From assembly GCA_051878315.1 (NCBI GenBank), contig JBJEJW010000015.1:1-25237 (forward strand): a DNA stretch of 25,237 bases, in the 5' to 3' direction. A model generated the notes under the pieces. That model searched no databases and had not been told where the DNA came from. It saw nothing but the letters and a program-made list of their open reading frames with translations. Shown here one piece after another: positions 1 to 7,174 of the stretch. The translations under genes and the position numbers were made by a program. The DNA is from W0P28-013 sp051878315 (GTDB lineage: Bacteria > Bacteroidota > Bacteroidia > Bacteroidales > Paludibacteraceae). Numbering within the stretch: the first letter of the stretch is position 1; every line of letters starts with the position of its first letter.

Positions 1-308
1 GTATCAACCACGGTCTGAAAGCCGGTATGGGCAAGAGCCAAGCCGAGGAGGCAAAAGCCGTAGAATGCGGTTATTGGCACTTGTGGCGTTACAATCCTGC
101 ACTCGAAGCCGAAGGCAAAAATCCGTTCACACTCGACAGCAAAGAGCCACAGTGGGAAAAATTTGCCGATTATCTGAAAGGCGAAGTGCGTTTTGCCAGC
201 GTGATGAAGCAATACCCCAACGAGGCTGCCGATTTGTTCAAAGCCGCCGAGGACAATGCCAAATGGCGCTATAAGTCCTACCTCCGTATGCTCAGTACGG
301 AATGGTAA
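1..308 (+). CDS. nifJ: Pyruvate:ferredoxin (flavodoxin) oxidoreductase, C-terminal end (partial)
   Basis: Only the last 101 or so codons are present; the reading frame is open from base 3 and ends with TAA at 306-308. The visible protein (INHGLKAGMGKSQ..., then AVECGYWHLWRYNPALE, then a C-terminal AAEDNAKWRYKSY stretch) matches the conserved C-terminal tail of the single-chain pyruvate:ferredoxin oxidoreductase as I know the family. That enzyme oxidises pyruvate to acetyl-CoA and CO2 and passes electrons to ferredoxin or flavodoxin in the cytoplasm of anaerobes. Its catalytic TPP and iron-sulfur domains lie upstream of the window and cannot be checked. A strong hairpin 40 bases downstream probably ends the transcript. 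It is unrelated to the biosynthetic cluster further on. Confidence 0.93.
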   Translation, partial: INHGLKAGMGKSQAEEAKAVECGYWHLWRYNPALEAEGKNPFTLDSKEPQWEKFADYLKGEVRFASVMKQYPNEAADLFKAAEDNAKWRYKSYLRMLSTEW

Positions 309-347
309 GTCGCGTGGCTTGATACCTATTGAGTCATTCGGATAAAA

Positions 348-376
348 AGAACGCGCGTACATTGTACGCGCGTTCT
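348..376. terminator. Perfect 13-bp hairpin terminator, probably bidirectional
   Basis: AGAACGCGCGTAC (348-360) and GTACGCGCGTTCT (364-376) are perfect inverted repeats with a 3-base ATT loop. On the - strand the stem is followed by TCTTTTTATC, a U-rich tract that suits ending the 393-743 gene. On the + strand the following bases (GTGGTTTG) are only weakly U-rich, but the stem is strong enough to end the oxidoreductase transcript. The two genes converge here. Confidence 0.85.
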
Positions 377-392
377 GTGGTTTGTCAATGTA

Positions 393-743
393 TTATATTT
401 CCTCGATATTTAAATATTTCTGTAATTGTTTCAGAATCCTTGAATGGAGACAATATGCCTCGTTGTTGTATGGATTATAACCATCGGTATATTCTTCGTC
501 TTCCTCATCTACATCTGGAAACATATCCTCTCTATAACCACCGTCTATGTAACTCTGCTGCTCGCGCAATTCTTCGAAAACTCCTTTTAATGACGTTTCT
601 TCTTCGATTAATGAATTCGTGTTATCTTTAAAATATGCAATGATAGATTCCACAAACTCTTCTTCTGAGCGTTTAGAAGGATCTAAATGATTTACATATT
701 CTTCTAATTGCCCAAGTACTCTGTCAATTTGCTCTTGTGTCAT
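393..743 (-). CDS. Small acidic hypothetical protein (116 aa)
   Basis: I do not recognise this family. The 116-residue protein has no signal peptide or membrane segment. It is strongly acidic, with a DVDEEDEEY run near residues 77-85, and looks largely helical at both ends (EEFVESIIAYFKDN near the N-terminus, SRILKQLQKYLNIEEI at the C-terminus). It starts 14 bases after the stop of the leucine-rich repeat gene on the same strand, so the two are probably one transcript ending at the 348-376 hairpin. A cytosolic partner of the secreted neighbour is possible but is only a guess from position. The ATG at 743 is the only sensible start. Confidence 0.7.
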   Translation of the reverse strand: MTQEQIDRVLGQLEEYVNHLDPSKRSEEEFVESIIAYFKDNTNSLIEEETSLKGVFEELREQQSYIDGGYREDMFPDVDEEDEEYTDGYNPYNNEAYCLHSRILKQLQKYLNIEEI

Positions 744-757
744 AATCCAGAGAATAG

Positions 758-2149
758 TTAGTTGTTTTGTGCAACATACTTTAAGAATACTTGTTCTTGC
801 GCATCAATCGTCTTGGCTGCCTTTAATTCTTTAGCCAACGGTTTTACGATTTCCGGATTAGGGATTTCTGCTAATCGTTTTATCAGCGACTGAATGTCGT
901 ATATGTTGAAGGCAGTTTTTGTAGTGAGTCCTTGTTGCATATATGAATCATAAATGCTCATATATTTGTTTGCTATCATTCCCATATCACCTTTTGTACT
1001 TGCAAGAAGCGATAGTTTTTTATGGGTATTTTCAAGTATTTCTGAAATGTTGGCAGGTAATTCAGGCTCATCTTCCATTTCTACAATATTCAGCGAACTC
1101 CAACCTTGTGTTAGTGTTGGTTTGTTCTCGTTAGCCTTGTACCGTTTGGCACATCCTTTGGGAACATAAATAGTTGTTCCGTCCATAATTTGTCCATCAC
1201 AACTAATGATTCCTGAACAATCGAAGGGATTAATTCCAAGTGCAGGAGGAATTGCAGTATAACTATAGATTGTCTTTAATTCTGAGCATCCCTTGAAAGC
1301 CTCACGTCCAATACCAACCAAAGACTTTGGTAACGTAATTTGCTTTAACGCAGAACAATTCTCAAATGCAACAGGTTCAATAGAGGCAACATTTTCAGGT
1401 AGGACAATACTTTCCAGATTGAGACACCCTACAAATGTACGATGTTTTATTACTTTTAAATTTGTAGGTAATACTATTTCTTGCAGCCGTTCGCAGCCCA
1501 CAAAGGCACTTTCTTCAATTTCTTCTACAGAAGAGGGAATTACAATCTTTTGAAGTTTTTTCATACTGCCAAAAGCACCAAAAGAAATCTTGGTCATACT
1601 ATGAGGCAAAACAAGTTCTTTGATGCTTGTACCCTCAAAGGCATTACTATATATATTCTTAACCGAATTAGGAATAACAATAGATTTTAACGCTTGACAT
1701 CCTTTAAAAGCATGGTCACCTATTTCAGCAACTCCTTCTGGAATAACTATTGTTTCTAATGATTGACATTGTGCAAAAGCACTACTCGGAATAGTTGTAA
1801 GATTTGGAGGAAGAACAATTTCTTTTACATTTTGAAAATCCAAAAAAGTGTAAGCGTCAAACGAAACAATAGATGGAGGAACAATGATTTTGGTGCAAAC
1901 TTTGTTTCGCCTTCCATTAGTAAGTCCTTTTTTCTCGATAGCTGTCACAACATACTCTTCATCCTCATATCTTACAATAGAGGGGAGCGTGTACACTTCT
2001 TCTGTTACTTTATCAAACATTAAACGTTCGATGCTTGCTGTTTTCTTTGAGAAATTAATCCAATAACGGATGCCGTCTTGCTCTATGCTCTCTGCCAATG
2101 CAGTATGTGCTGCAATAATAAATGCACAAAATACTAATGACTTTTTCAT
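758..2149 (-). CDS. Secreted leucine-rich repeat protein, BspA type (LRR_5)
   Basis: The protein has 463 residues. The N-terminus is a typical signal peptide (MKKSLVFCAFIIAAHTALA, then E), so it is exported. From about residue 75 to 290 it is built of roughly nine 23-residue repeats of the form 'L..I.IP.SV..I...AF.GC..L', the pattern of the BspA/Treponema leucine-rich repeat family. In host-associated Bacteroidota these proteins often act in adhesion or surface binding. The last 100 or so residues are helical and unlike the repeats. I see no lipobox and no clear type IX secretion tail, so its final location is uncertain. It is the first gene of a two-gene - strand unit. No good TAnnTTTG promoter is obvious just upstream. 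Confidence 0.88.
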   Translation of the reverse strand: MKKSLVFCAFIIAAHTALAESIEQDGIRYWINFSKKTASIERLMFDKVTEEVYTLPSIVRYEDEEYVVTAIEKKGLTNGRRNKVCTKIIVPPSIVSFDAYTFLDFQNVKEIVLPPNLTTIPSSAFAQCQSLETIVIPEGVAEIGDHAFKGCQALKSIVIPNSVKNIYSNAFEGTSIKELVLPHSMTKISFGAFGSMKKLQKIVIPSSVEEIEESAFVGCERLQEIVLPTNLKVIKHRTFVGCLNLESIVLPENVASIEPVAFENCSALKQITLPKSLVGIGREAFKGCSELKTIYSYTAIPPALGINPFDCSGIISCDGQIMDGTTIYVPKGCAKRYKANENKPTLTQGWSSLNIVEMEDEPELPANISEILENTHKKLSLLASTKGDMGMIANKYMSIYDSYMQQGLTTKTAFNIYDIQSLIKRLAEIPNPEIVKPLAKELKAAKTIDAQEQVFLKYVAQNN

Positions 2150-2233
2150 GTGTTTGAAATTGATAATTATTTTCTACTCACTTAGCGGCTTTTCGAATAC
2201 TCCGTTAGCACCAATAGAATTTAGGGATAGGCA

Positions 2234-2429
2234 CATAAAAAGAGCGTGGTGCTTGATGCTTTCAATTCGGGTCTTGAGGATTTACCGGACTACCTATATA
2301 CGCCAAATCTACAGAACAAAGCCCACGCCTCGCGTGAGCATTTCGGCTTGTTCCTTGACGTATATTTAAGTCTTAAGAAGTGTCCGGCTTTTCAAGACCC
2401 AAGTATTTAAGCTAAAACGCTATTTTATG
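2234..2429 (+). ncRNA. Rod-shaped structured RNA, 6S-like candidate
   Basis: This gene-free stretch folds on itself almost end to end. Paired arms, outermost first, are CATAAAA 2234-2240 / TTTTATG 2423-2429; AGCG 2243-2246 / CGCT 2418-2421; GCTTGA 2251-2256 / TTTAAGC 2406-2412 (with a wobble); GGGTCTTGA 2269-2277 / TCAAGACCC 2392-2400 (perfect); CCGGAC 2285-2290 / GTCCGG 2382-2387; ATATACG 2296-2302 / CGTATAT 2359-2365; GAACAAAGCC 2314-2323 / GGCTTGTTC 2345-2353; and an apical CACGC/GCGTG hairpin at 2324-2336. A rod of about 196 nt with one lopsided central bubble (5 bases against 16) is the architecture of 6S RNA, which binds RNA polymerase. The family call is inference from shape, not from remembered sequence. 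The strand is uncertain because the fold is nearly symmetric; + is preferred because a terminator-like hairpin follows on that strand. Confidence 0.5.
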
Positions 2430-2433
2430 TATG

Positions 2434-2472
2434 TTGCCTTTTAGTTGTTTTTCTTCATAGGCAAGTGTTTTT
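2434..2472 (+). terminator. Possible terminator after the rod-shaped RNA
   Basis: TTGCCT (2434-2439) pairs with AGGCAA (2459-2464). Three bases later comes TTTTT (2468-2472) and then more T-rich sequence. The 6-bp stem has a long loop (19 bases), so it is only a moderate candidate. On the opposite strand the hairpin lacks a U tract, which favours use by a + strand transcript. Confidence 0.4.
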
Positions 2473-2478
2473 ATAATT

Positions 2479-2934
2479 TTATTTTTGTGATAAAATATCT
2501 ACAAACCATTGATTGATATCTTGAACGGCTGCGTCAATTGCAAAATAATTCCGATTTACTATCAATGACACGTAGATATTATCCGTCTGGAAATCAATCT
2601 TGCGAAGAGAGACGCTATTGGCTTGCTGAAACCAGCGGTCAAACAAACGCTTGCGTGCCATCTCACGACCATCTGTTATATCACACGTATAGCCCAAAAT
2701 ATAATTCTCCGAAGCAAAGAAATCCGCCAGAACCGTGACAATAGTGTCCTTTATACGCTGGTCATACAAAACTTTTCCTTCCTGTTTTTCAAAAGAGAAA
2801 GAATACAACTTGTAGAACGTAGCGGAGAGTTCAATAAAATAAGCCCGATACTTCAAACCGTTTTCCGTCTCGAAGTAATAAGTGGCGTCATCTGCTTTAC
2901 GAAAATCATATGGGCGTAGCGAGTGTAAGTCCAC
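2479..2934 (-). CDS. DUF6169-like protein (151 aa)
   Basis: A 151-residue soluble protein with no signal peptide. From memory it resembles the Bacteroidota DUF6169 family, whose function is unknown. Visible features are a beta-rich N-terminal half (DATYYFETENGLKYRAYFIE, a YSFSFEK segment), a central ITDGREMARKRLFDRWF helix and a C-terminal helix ending NQWFVDILSQK. The start is probably the GTG at 2934, because the next in-frame methionine lies far inside the protein. This start overlaps the end of the upstream 49-residue gene by 29 bases in another frame, which suggests translational coupling. Both genes share the promoter at 3081-3112. Confidence 0.72.
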   Translation of the reverse strand: MDLHSLRPYDFRKADDATYYFETENGLKYRAYFIELSATFYKLYSFSFEKQEGKVLYDQRIKDTIVTVLADFFASENYILGYTCDITDGREMARKRLFDRWFQQANSVSLRKIDFQTDNIYVSLIVNRNYFAIDAAVQDINQWFVDILSQK

Positions 2935-3055
2935 GTTTTTTAGCCTCTGTACTTACATCTTTACCCTGACGAATGCACGCATTCAAGGCCTGCTTGTCTG
3001 CCTGCATTTTCTTGAAGAAAGCAGCCGCATCCAATTTGAAAGTTTTTGTTTTCAT
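2906..3055 (-). CDS. Small basic protein (49 aa) overlapping the DUF6169-like gene
   Basis: On the - strand the ATG at 3055 opens a 49-codon frame ending with TGA at 2906-2908. The product begins MKTKTFKLDAAAFFKKMQ and ends GLTLATPI. It is basic and mostly helical, with no signal peptide. Support for its being real comes from the strong promoter 26 bases upstream (3081-3112), protein-like composition, and a 29-base overlap into the following gene. I do not know its function. Short basic proteins ahead of a larger cytosolic partner are found in some toxin-antitoxin-like and regulatory pairs, but nothing here proves that role. Confidence 0.6.
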   Translation of the reverse strand: MKTKTFKLDAAAFFKKMQADKQALNACIRQGKDVSTEAKKRGLTLATPI

Positions 3056-3080
3056 AGTGCGTGTATTTTATTCTTCTGCG

Positions 3081-3112
3081 CAAAAATACTGCTTCTTTTT
3101 GACATGTGCAAA
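3081..3112 (-). promoter_or_regulatory. Bacteroidota-type promoter for the 49-aa/DUF6169 pair
   Basis: Read on the - strand, TTTG (3112-3109) is followed by 20 bases and then TATTTTTG (3088-3081). This fits the -33 TTTG / -7 TAnnTTTG pattern of the Bacteroidota housekeeping sigma factor. It lies in the 269-base divergent region 3056-3324, which otherwise holds only the opposing promoter for the transglutaminase gene. Confidence 0.75.
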
Positions 3113-3271
3113 TTTTTTGATAAAAATCGTTCTAATATATATGTTTGTTCGTCTAAAGTTCGCTTGTGTTGTTGAAATTAGCACAGACGTCGGGTTGAAC
3201 ATTTGTTTGACTCGACTTTTTTGTATTTAATAGTTAATAGAGGTTGTTAAATGCAAAATGTGTCGTCCTGC

Positions 3272-3302
3272 TTTGGATTCGTCGAATTTTATATTATTTT
3301 TG
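3272..3302 (+). promoter_or_regulatory. Bacteroidota-type promoter for the transglutaminase-like gene
   Basis: TTTG (3272-3275), 19 bases, then TATTTTTG (3295-3302) match the Bacteroidota -33/-7 pattern. The start codon at 3325 would give a leader of about 15-18 bases. Confidence 0.75.
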
Positions 3303-3324
3303 CAAATTAAATACCTTAAATTAA

Positions 3325-4338
3325 ATGAAAAAACGCATACTCCTTTTGACCGGTTTGTATTTGTTGAACATGACACTATCGGCGGCTACGGTAAAAGATA
3401 GCATATTGGCACTTGTGCCAAGCAGCAGCGAAGTTTTTCGGTATGGTTACAGCGAATTAGCACCGGCCGACCAAGTGCAGTACGACCAAATTTTGAACGC
3501 TATTCTTCAATTCGATGCCAACATGGCCGGCGGCATCGACCACCGCGTGGATATTCCGTGGAGTAGCGATATGACTGCTTTGATGGCCATGTTGCGGCGC
3601 ATGTACACCGATGTGCCACAGTTGTGGGTGTTGTACAATTACATTCCGCGTTACAACTCTGATACTTACACCTATCAGGCGCGCATCTCAACGGTCAATA
3701 CACCCGAAAGTTTTTTGCACGATTTGCTGACGATTGACACGGTTTTTCGTAAAATTACAGCACCAATCACGCCAGCGATGAGTACTTATCATAAGTTGAA
3801 AGTGCTTCACGACGGTTTTATTGCCGAAGTGAGTTATGGCAATATGAGTGGTGCCAATGCCGGCAATATCAAGGGTGCGCTGATAGAGAAACAGGCTGTT
3901 TGCGAAGGATTTTCGCGTGCCTTTCTCTATCTCTGTCAAGGTGTCGGCATCAAATGTGTGTACGTGACCGGCAGTAATGCCAATGGCAACCATGCTTGGA
4001 ATCATGTCGAAGTCGATGGCAAATGGTATGTGGTTGACCTTACTACCGATGGCGCATTTGCCGGTTATTGCGGTTACGACGGATTTTTACGCGGGCAAGC
4101 CTATTTTGATACGCATTATACAATATCGAGCGACAATGTTCCATACAATCAATTGCCCACTTTGGCCGATGACGATTGTTCTGAACCCGAACAGCATCCA
4201 ACATCTGTTGAAGGCGTGTTGGCACTGCCATCAATCGACATTACGCGCCCGATGTACAATGTGATGGGGCAGCGCGTCGGAGCCAATTATCGCGGCATTG
4301 TGATTCAAAATGGTACAAAATACTTTTTGAATAAATAG
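3325..4338 (+). CDS. Secreted transglutaminase-like (cysteine peptidase fold) protein
   Basis: The protein has 337 residues. The N-terminus (MKKRILLLTGLYLLNMTLSA) is a signal peptide. The middle holds a transglutaminase-core pattern: Cys193 in AVCEGFSRAF, His223 in NHAWNHV, and Asp238 in WYVVDLTTD, in the order and spacing expected for the Cys-His-Asp triad. The C-terminal 30 residues (YNVMGQRVGANYRGIVI, then NGTKYFLNK) resemble the short tail seen on many secreted Bacteroidales proteins. The family includes peptidases and crosslinking enzymes acting in the periplasm or on the cell surface; the substrate cannot be told. It has its own promoter and ends 103 bases before the lyase gene, which also has its own, so it is probably not part of the lipid pathway. 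Confidence 0.85.
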   Translation: MKKRILLLTGLYLLNMTLSAATVKDSILALVPSSSEVFRYGYSELAPADQVQYDQILNAILQFDANMAGGIDHRVDIPWSSDMTALMAMLRRMYTDVPQLWVLYNYIPRYNSDTYTYQARISTVNTPESFLHDLLTIDTVFRKITAPITPAMSTYHKLKVLHDGFIAEVSYGNMSGANAGNIKGALIEKQAVCEGFSRAFLYLCQGVGIKCVYVTGSNANGNHAWNHVEVDGKWYVVDLTTDGAFAGYCGYDGFLRGQAYFDTHYTISSDNVPYNQLPTLADDDCSEPEQHPTSVEGVLALPSIDITRPMYNVMGQRVGANYRGIVIQNGTKYFLNK

Positions 4339-4371
4339 TGAAAAAATGTTGTAAAAATATGCAACATACTA

Positions 4372-4402
4372 TTTGATGTGATGTAGAAAATTTGTAATTT
4401 TG
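4372..4402 (+). promoter_or_regulatory. Bacteroidota-type promoter of the biosynthetic cluster
   Basis: TTTG (4372-4375), 19 bases, then TAATTTTG (4395-4402) match the -33/-7 consensus. The leader to the ATG at 4442 would be about 30 bases. No other good promoter is visible until the restriction-modification cassette, so this one probably drives 4442-11712. Confidence 0.75.
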
Positions 4403-4441
4403 TAATCTTATTTCAGATAGAATACAAATTGTAGAAACATA

Positions 4442-5950
4442 ATGAAACTGAATGAGTTAGAAGCAATCGTGTTTGGTGGCAAATCGTTGAGTGTCAGTGC
4501 CGACGACCGTCAAAAAGTGGAATCGTGCTATTGCTTCCTGAAAGATTTTGCCAAAGATAAGGTGATTTACGGTATCAATACCGGTTTCGGGCCGATGGCG
4601 CAGTATCGTGTGTCGGACGAAAATTTGCTGCAGTTGCAATACAATATTATTCGCAGCCATTCGACAGGTGCCGGTCGGCCACTGCCGACAGCGTGTGTCA
4701 AAGCCGCCATGGTGTCGCGTTTATGCACGTTTCTGAATGGCAAATCGGGTATTCATGTCGATACGATTACATTGCTGCAAGAGTTTATCAATCGCGATAT
4801 TATTCCCGTGATACCCGAACACGGCAGCGTTGGAGCGAGTGGCGATTTGGTGCAGTTGGCACATTTGGCGTTGGCGCTGATAGGCGAGGGCGATGTGTTT
4901 TACAAAGGGGAACGTCGTTTGTCGGCCGATGTGATGCGCGAAAACGGTTTGACGCCGTTGAAAATGTATTTGCGCGAAGGATTGGCCATAACAAATGGTA
5001 CTGCCGTTATGACGGGCATTGGATTGGTAAATCTGATACGCGCCAAACAGTTGTATGCTGCTGCGTTGCTGGCTTCGGTTTTGGTTAATGAGATTGTGTC
5101 GTCGTACGACGACTTCATGGCCGACGAGTTGAACCGTTTGAAAAATCATGACGGACAGAACGCCGTGGCTGCCGAGATGCGCCGCTTGTCGGCCGGCAGC
5201 AAATGCTTGTACAAACGAGCCGAAAAACTTTACAATCGTCACGAGGAAGCCACGTTCGACCACAAAGTGCAACCCTATTATTCGTTGCGATGCGTGCCGC
5301 AGATACTCGGCCCGGTACTTGAAGTGTTGCGCTTTACGGAAAAAATCCTCGTAGAGGAACTCAATGCTGCCGACGATAATCCGATTGTTGATCCCGAAAC
5401 GCGTACCGTTTACCATGGTGGAAATTTCCACGGCGATTATGTATCTTTCGAGATGGATAAACTTAAGATTGCCGTTACCAAAATGACGATGTTGATGGAG
5501 CGGCAGATGAATTACATATTCCACGACCGCATCAACGGTATTTTGCCGCCGTTTGTCAATTTGGGCGTATTGGGGTTGAACTATGGTTTGCAGGCTTCGC
5601 AATTCACGGCCACATCGACCACCGCCGAGTGCCAAACGCTGTCGATGCCGAACTATGTGCACAGCATCCCGAATAACAATGACAATCAGGATATAGTGAG
5701 CATGGGTACCAACTCTGCGCTGATTTGCAGACGCGTTGTCGAAAATGCCTTTCAAGTGATGGCTATTCATTACATGGCTTTGGTTCAGGCTGTCGATTGC
5801 TTGAAAATCGCTGATAAATTGGCTCCTGCAACACGCCAAATTTATGATGACGTGCGTGCCATAGTGCCTGTGTTTATCGACGATACGCCTAAATTTAAGG
5901 AAATAGAGAAACTGATTGATTATCTGAAAGATAAACATACAACATACTAA
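4442..5950 (+). CDS. Tyrosine ammonia-lyase (MIO-dependent aromatic lyase)
   Basis: A 502-residue member of the histidine/phenylalanine/tyrosine ammonia-lyase family, which removes ammonia from an aromatic amino acid. Ala132-Ser133-Gly134 in EHGSVGASGDL form the self-made MIO cofactor. Other family motifs are GINTGFGPMAQYR near residue 40, HGGNFHGDYVS, and HSIPNNNDNQDIVSMGTNSA. The selectivity loop reads Ser72-His73, as in histidine lyases. However, whole stretches (TGFGPMAQYR, SLRCVPQILGPVLE, TATSTTAE) match, from memory, the Flavobacterium johnsoniae tyrosine ammonia-lyase, which has the same SH loop. The expected product is 4-coumarate, the aromatic starter of flexirubin/aryl polyene pigments. 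It is the first gene of the cluster, with an acyl carrier protein gene 15 bases downstream. A histidine-utilisation role is less likely, because no other hut gene is present. Confidence 0.87.
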   Translation: MKLNELEAIVFGGKSLSVSADDRQKVESCYCFLKDFAKDKVIYGINTGFGPMAQYRVSDENLLQLQYNIIRSHSTGAGRPLPTACVKAAMVSRLCTFLNGKSGIHVDTITLLQEFINRDIIPVIPEHGSVGASGDLVQLAHLALALIGEGDVFYKGERRLSADVMRENGLTPLKMYLREGLAITNGTAVMTGIGLVNLIRAKQLYAAALLASVLVNEIVSSYDDFMADELNRLKNHDGQNAVAAEMRRLSAGSKCLYKRAEKLYNRHEEATFDHKVQPYYSLRCVPQILGPVLEVLRFTEKILVEELNAADDNPIVDPETRTVYHGGNFHGDYVSFEMDKLKIAVTKMTMLMERQMNYIFHDRINGILPPFVNLGVLGLNYGLQASQFTATSTTAECQTLSMPNYVHSIPNNNDNQDIVSMGTNSALICRRVVENAFQVMAIHYMALVQAVDCLKIADKLAPATRQIYDDVRAIVPVFIDDTPKFKEIEKLIDYLKDKHTTY

Positions 5951-5965
5951 AAAAACAGAACAAAC

Positions 5966-6208
5966 ATGGATAAACAACAAATTACCGATAACCTAATAGC
6001 GTGTTTGTGCGACGAGTTCGAAGTGGCGCGCGAGAAATTCTCGGCCGATGCGTTGCTCAAAGACGATTTAGGGTTCGATAGTTTAGATATGGTAGATGTT
6101 GTTGTGTTGATAAACCAAACGTTCGGCGTGAAATTGAAAGCCGAAGACTTTGTCGGCTGTCAGCGGTTCGGACAATTAGTCGATTTGTTGGCTTCGCGTG
6201 TACGGTGA
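5966..6208 (+). CDS. Acyl carrier protein (first)
   Basis: An 80-residue acyl carrier protein. Ser39 in DDLGFDSLDMVD is the expected attachment point for phosphopantetheine, and the four-helix pattern with an acidic recognition helix (SLDMVDVVVLI) is typical. It begins 15 bases after the lyase gene and would carry the aromatic starter or growing polyene chain for the ketosynthases. A second, different carrier protein lies at 10267, so the two may serve separate steps. The 93 bases after this gene hold no good promoter and no other supported gene. Confidence 0.92.
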   Translation: MDKQQITDNLIACLCDEFEVAREKFSADALLKDDLGFDSLDMVDVVVLINQTFGVKLKAEDFVGCQRFGQLVDLLASRVR

Positions 6209-6301
6209 GTATGTTTTGTTCTATGCCCCAAACTGTGTTTCGGTATATGCTGATTGTTGTGTGGTGGGCGTAAATAGGGAAAAGAGAAGTAATCGGAACG
6301 T

Positions 6302-7174
6302 ATGTCGGAACAACAATGGACAGCTAAATCGCGCGGGAATTCGCTGGGTTACCGTATTTTTATATTCTTTATCAAACATTTCGGTTTGCGTTTTGCGTAT
6401 GCCAATTTGGTGTATGTAGTGCCTTATTTCATTCCGTTTGCGCCTCGAGCCACCAAAGCTATGTGGTTTTATTATCGACAGATATTCCACTATGGCATTC
6501 CGAAATCGATGTGGTCGTTGTATTTGCACTATTTTCGTTTCGGGCAATGTATCATCGACAAAATGGCGATTCAGTATGGTCTGAAAGATAACTTTCGTTA
6601 CACGTTTGACAATTATGATGCTTTTCTCGATGTGCTGAACAGTGGCAAAGGAGCCGTGCTGATAGGTGCGCATGTAGGTGCGTGGCAGATGAGCGCAAGT
6701 TTCTTTGGAAATTATGGTCGTAAAATGCACGTCGTATTGGTCGATAAAGAGTACGAACAGTTGAAGAAATATGTCGATTTCAGGGAGCGTTCTTTCAATG
6801 TCATTCCCATCAACAAAACCGATGTACTCGATACGATGCTGACCATCAAGAAAGCATTGAATGCAGGTGAGTATGTATGTTTTCAGGGCGATCGTTATAC
6901 GAACGAAGAGCATACGTTGGCAGCTGATTTTATGGGACGTTCGGCCAATTTCCCCGAAGGACCGTTTTTGTTGGCGTCCAAACTGCGTGTGCCTGTCGTC
7001 TTCTTTTATTCGTTGCGCGAAAATGGTGGTTACACGTTCAAATTTGTTATTGCCAACGCCGAAAGTAAACAGAGCGATAAACACGATTTGCTGACACAAT
7101 ATGTAACCTTGTTGGAGCAGGTAGTGCGTACGCATCCGCAGATGTGGTTTAACTTCTATCATTTTTGGAAATGA
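6302..7174 (+). CDS. LpxL/HtrB-like lysophospholipid acyltransferase
   Basis: A 290-residue acyltransferase of the lipid A acyltransferase superfamily, expected at the inner face of the cytoplasmic membrane. It would move an acyl (here perhaps aryl-polyenoyl) chain from carrier protein to a lipid acceptor. Seen in the sequence: the motif block GAHVGAWQMS, with His124 as the catalytic base; GDRYTNEEHTLAADFMG as the substrate-binding block; and FPEGPFLLASKLRVPVV near residue 218. The usual HX4D/E motif reads HX4Q here (Gln129 where an acid is normal), which may alter activity. The gene ends in an ATGA overlap with the radical SAM gene, so the two are translated together. Confidence 0.85.
   Translation: MSEQQWTAKSRGNSLGYRIFIFFIKHFGLRFAYANLVYVVPYFIPFAPRATKAMWFYYRQIFHYGIPKSMWSLYLHYFRFGQCIIDKMAIQYGLKDNFRYTFDNYDAFLDVLNSGKGAVLIGAHVGAWQMSASFFGNYGRKMHVVLVDKEYEQLKKYVDFRERSFNVIPINKTDVLDTMLTIKKALNAGEYVCFQGDRYTNEEHTLAADFMGRSANFPEGPFLLASKLRVPVVFFYSLRENGGYTFKFVIANAESKQSDKHDLLTQYVTLLEQVVRTHPQMWFNFYHFWK

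Noticed and set aside
4442..5950. Histidine ammonia-lyase of histidine breakdown
   Set aside because: The Ser-His loop looks histidine-type, but the protein resembles the flavobacterial tyrosine lyase with the same loop and lies in a polyene-type cluster without other hut genes.
4721..5980. Long open frame (419 codons) on the - strand opposite the tyrosine ammonia-lyase gene
   Set aside because: It mirrors a well-supported enzyme gene, has no recognisable domain, is rich in His, Gln and Arg as expected for an antisense reading, and has no promoter of its own.
6205..6301. Possible promoter (TATGTTTTG) or extra small gene between the first carrier protein and the acyltransferase
   Set aside because: The -7 spacing is wrong by one base, no -33 box fits, and the overlapping short frame has no protein-like character.
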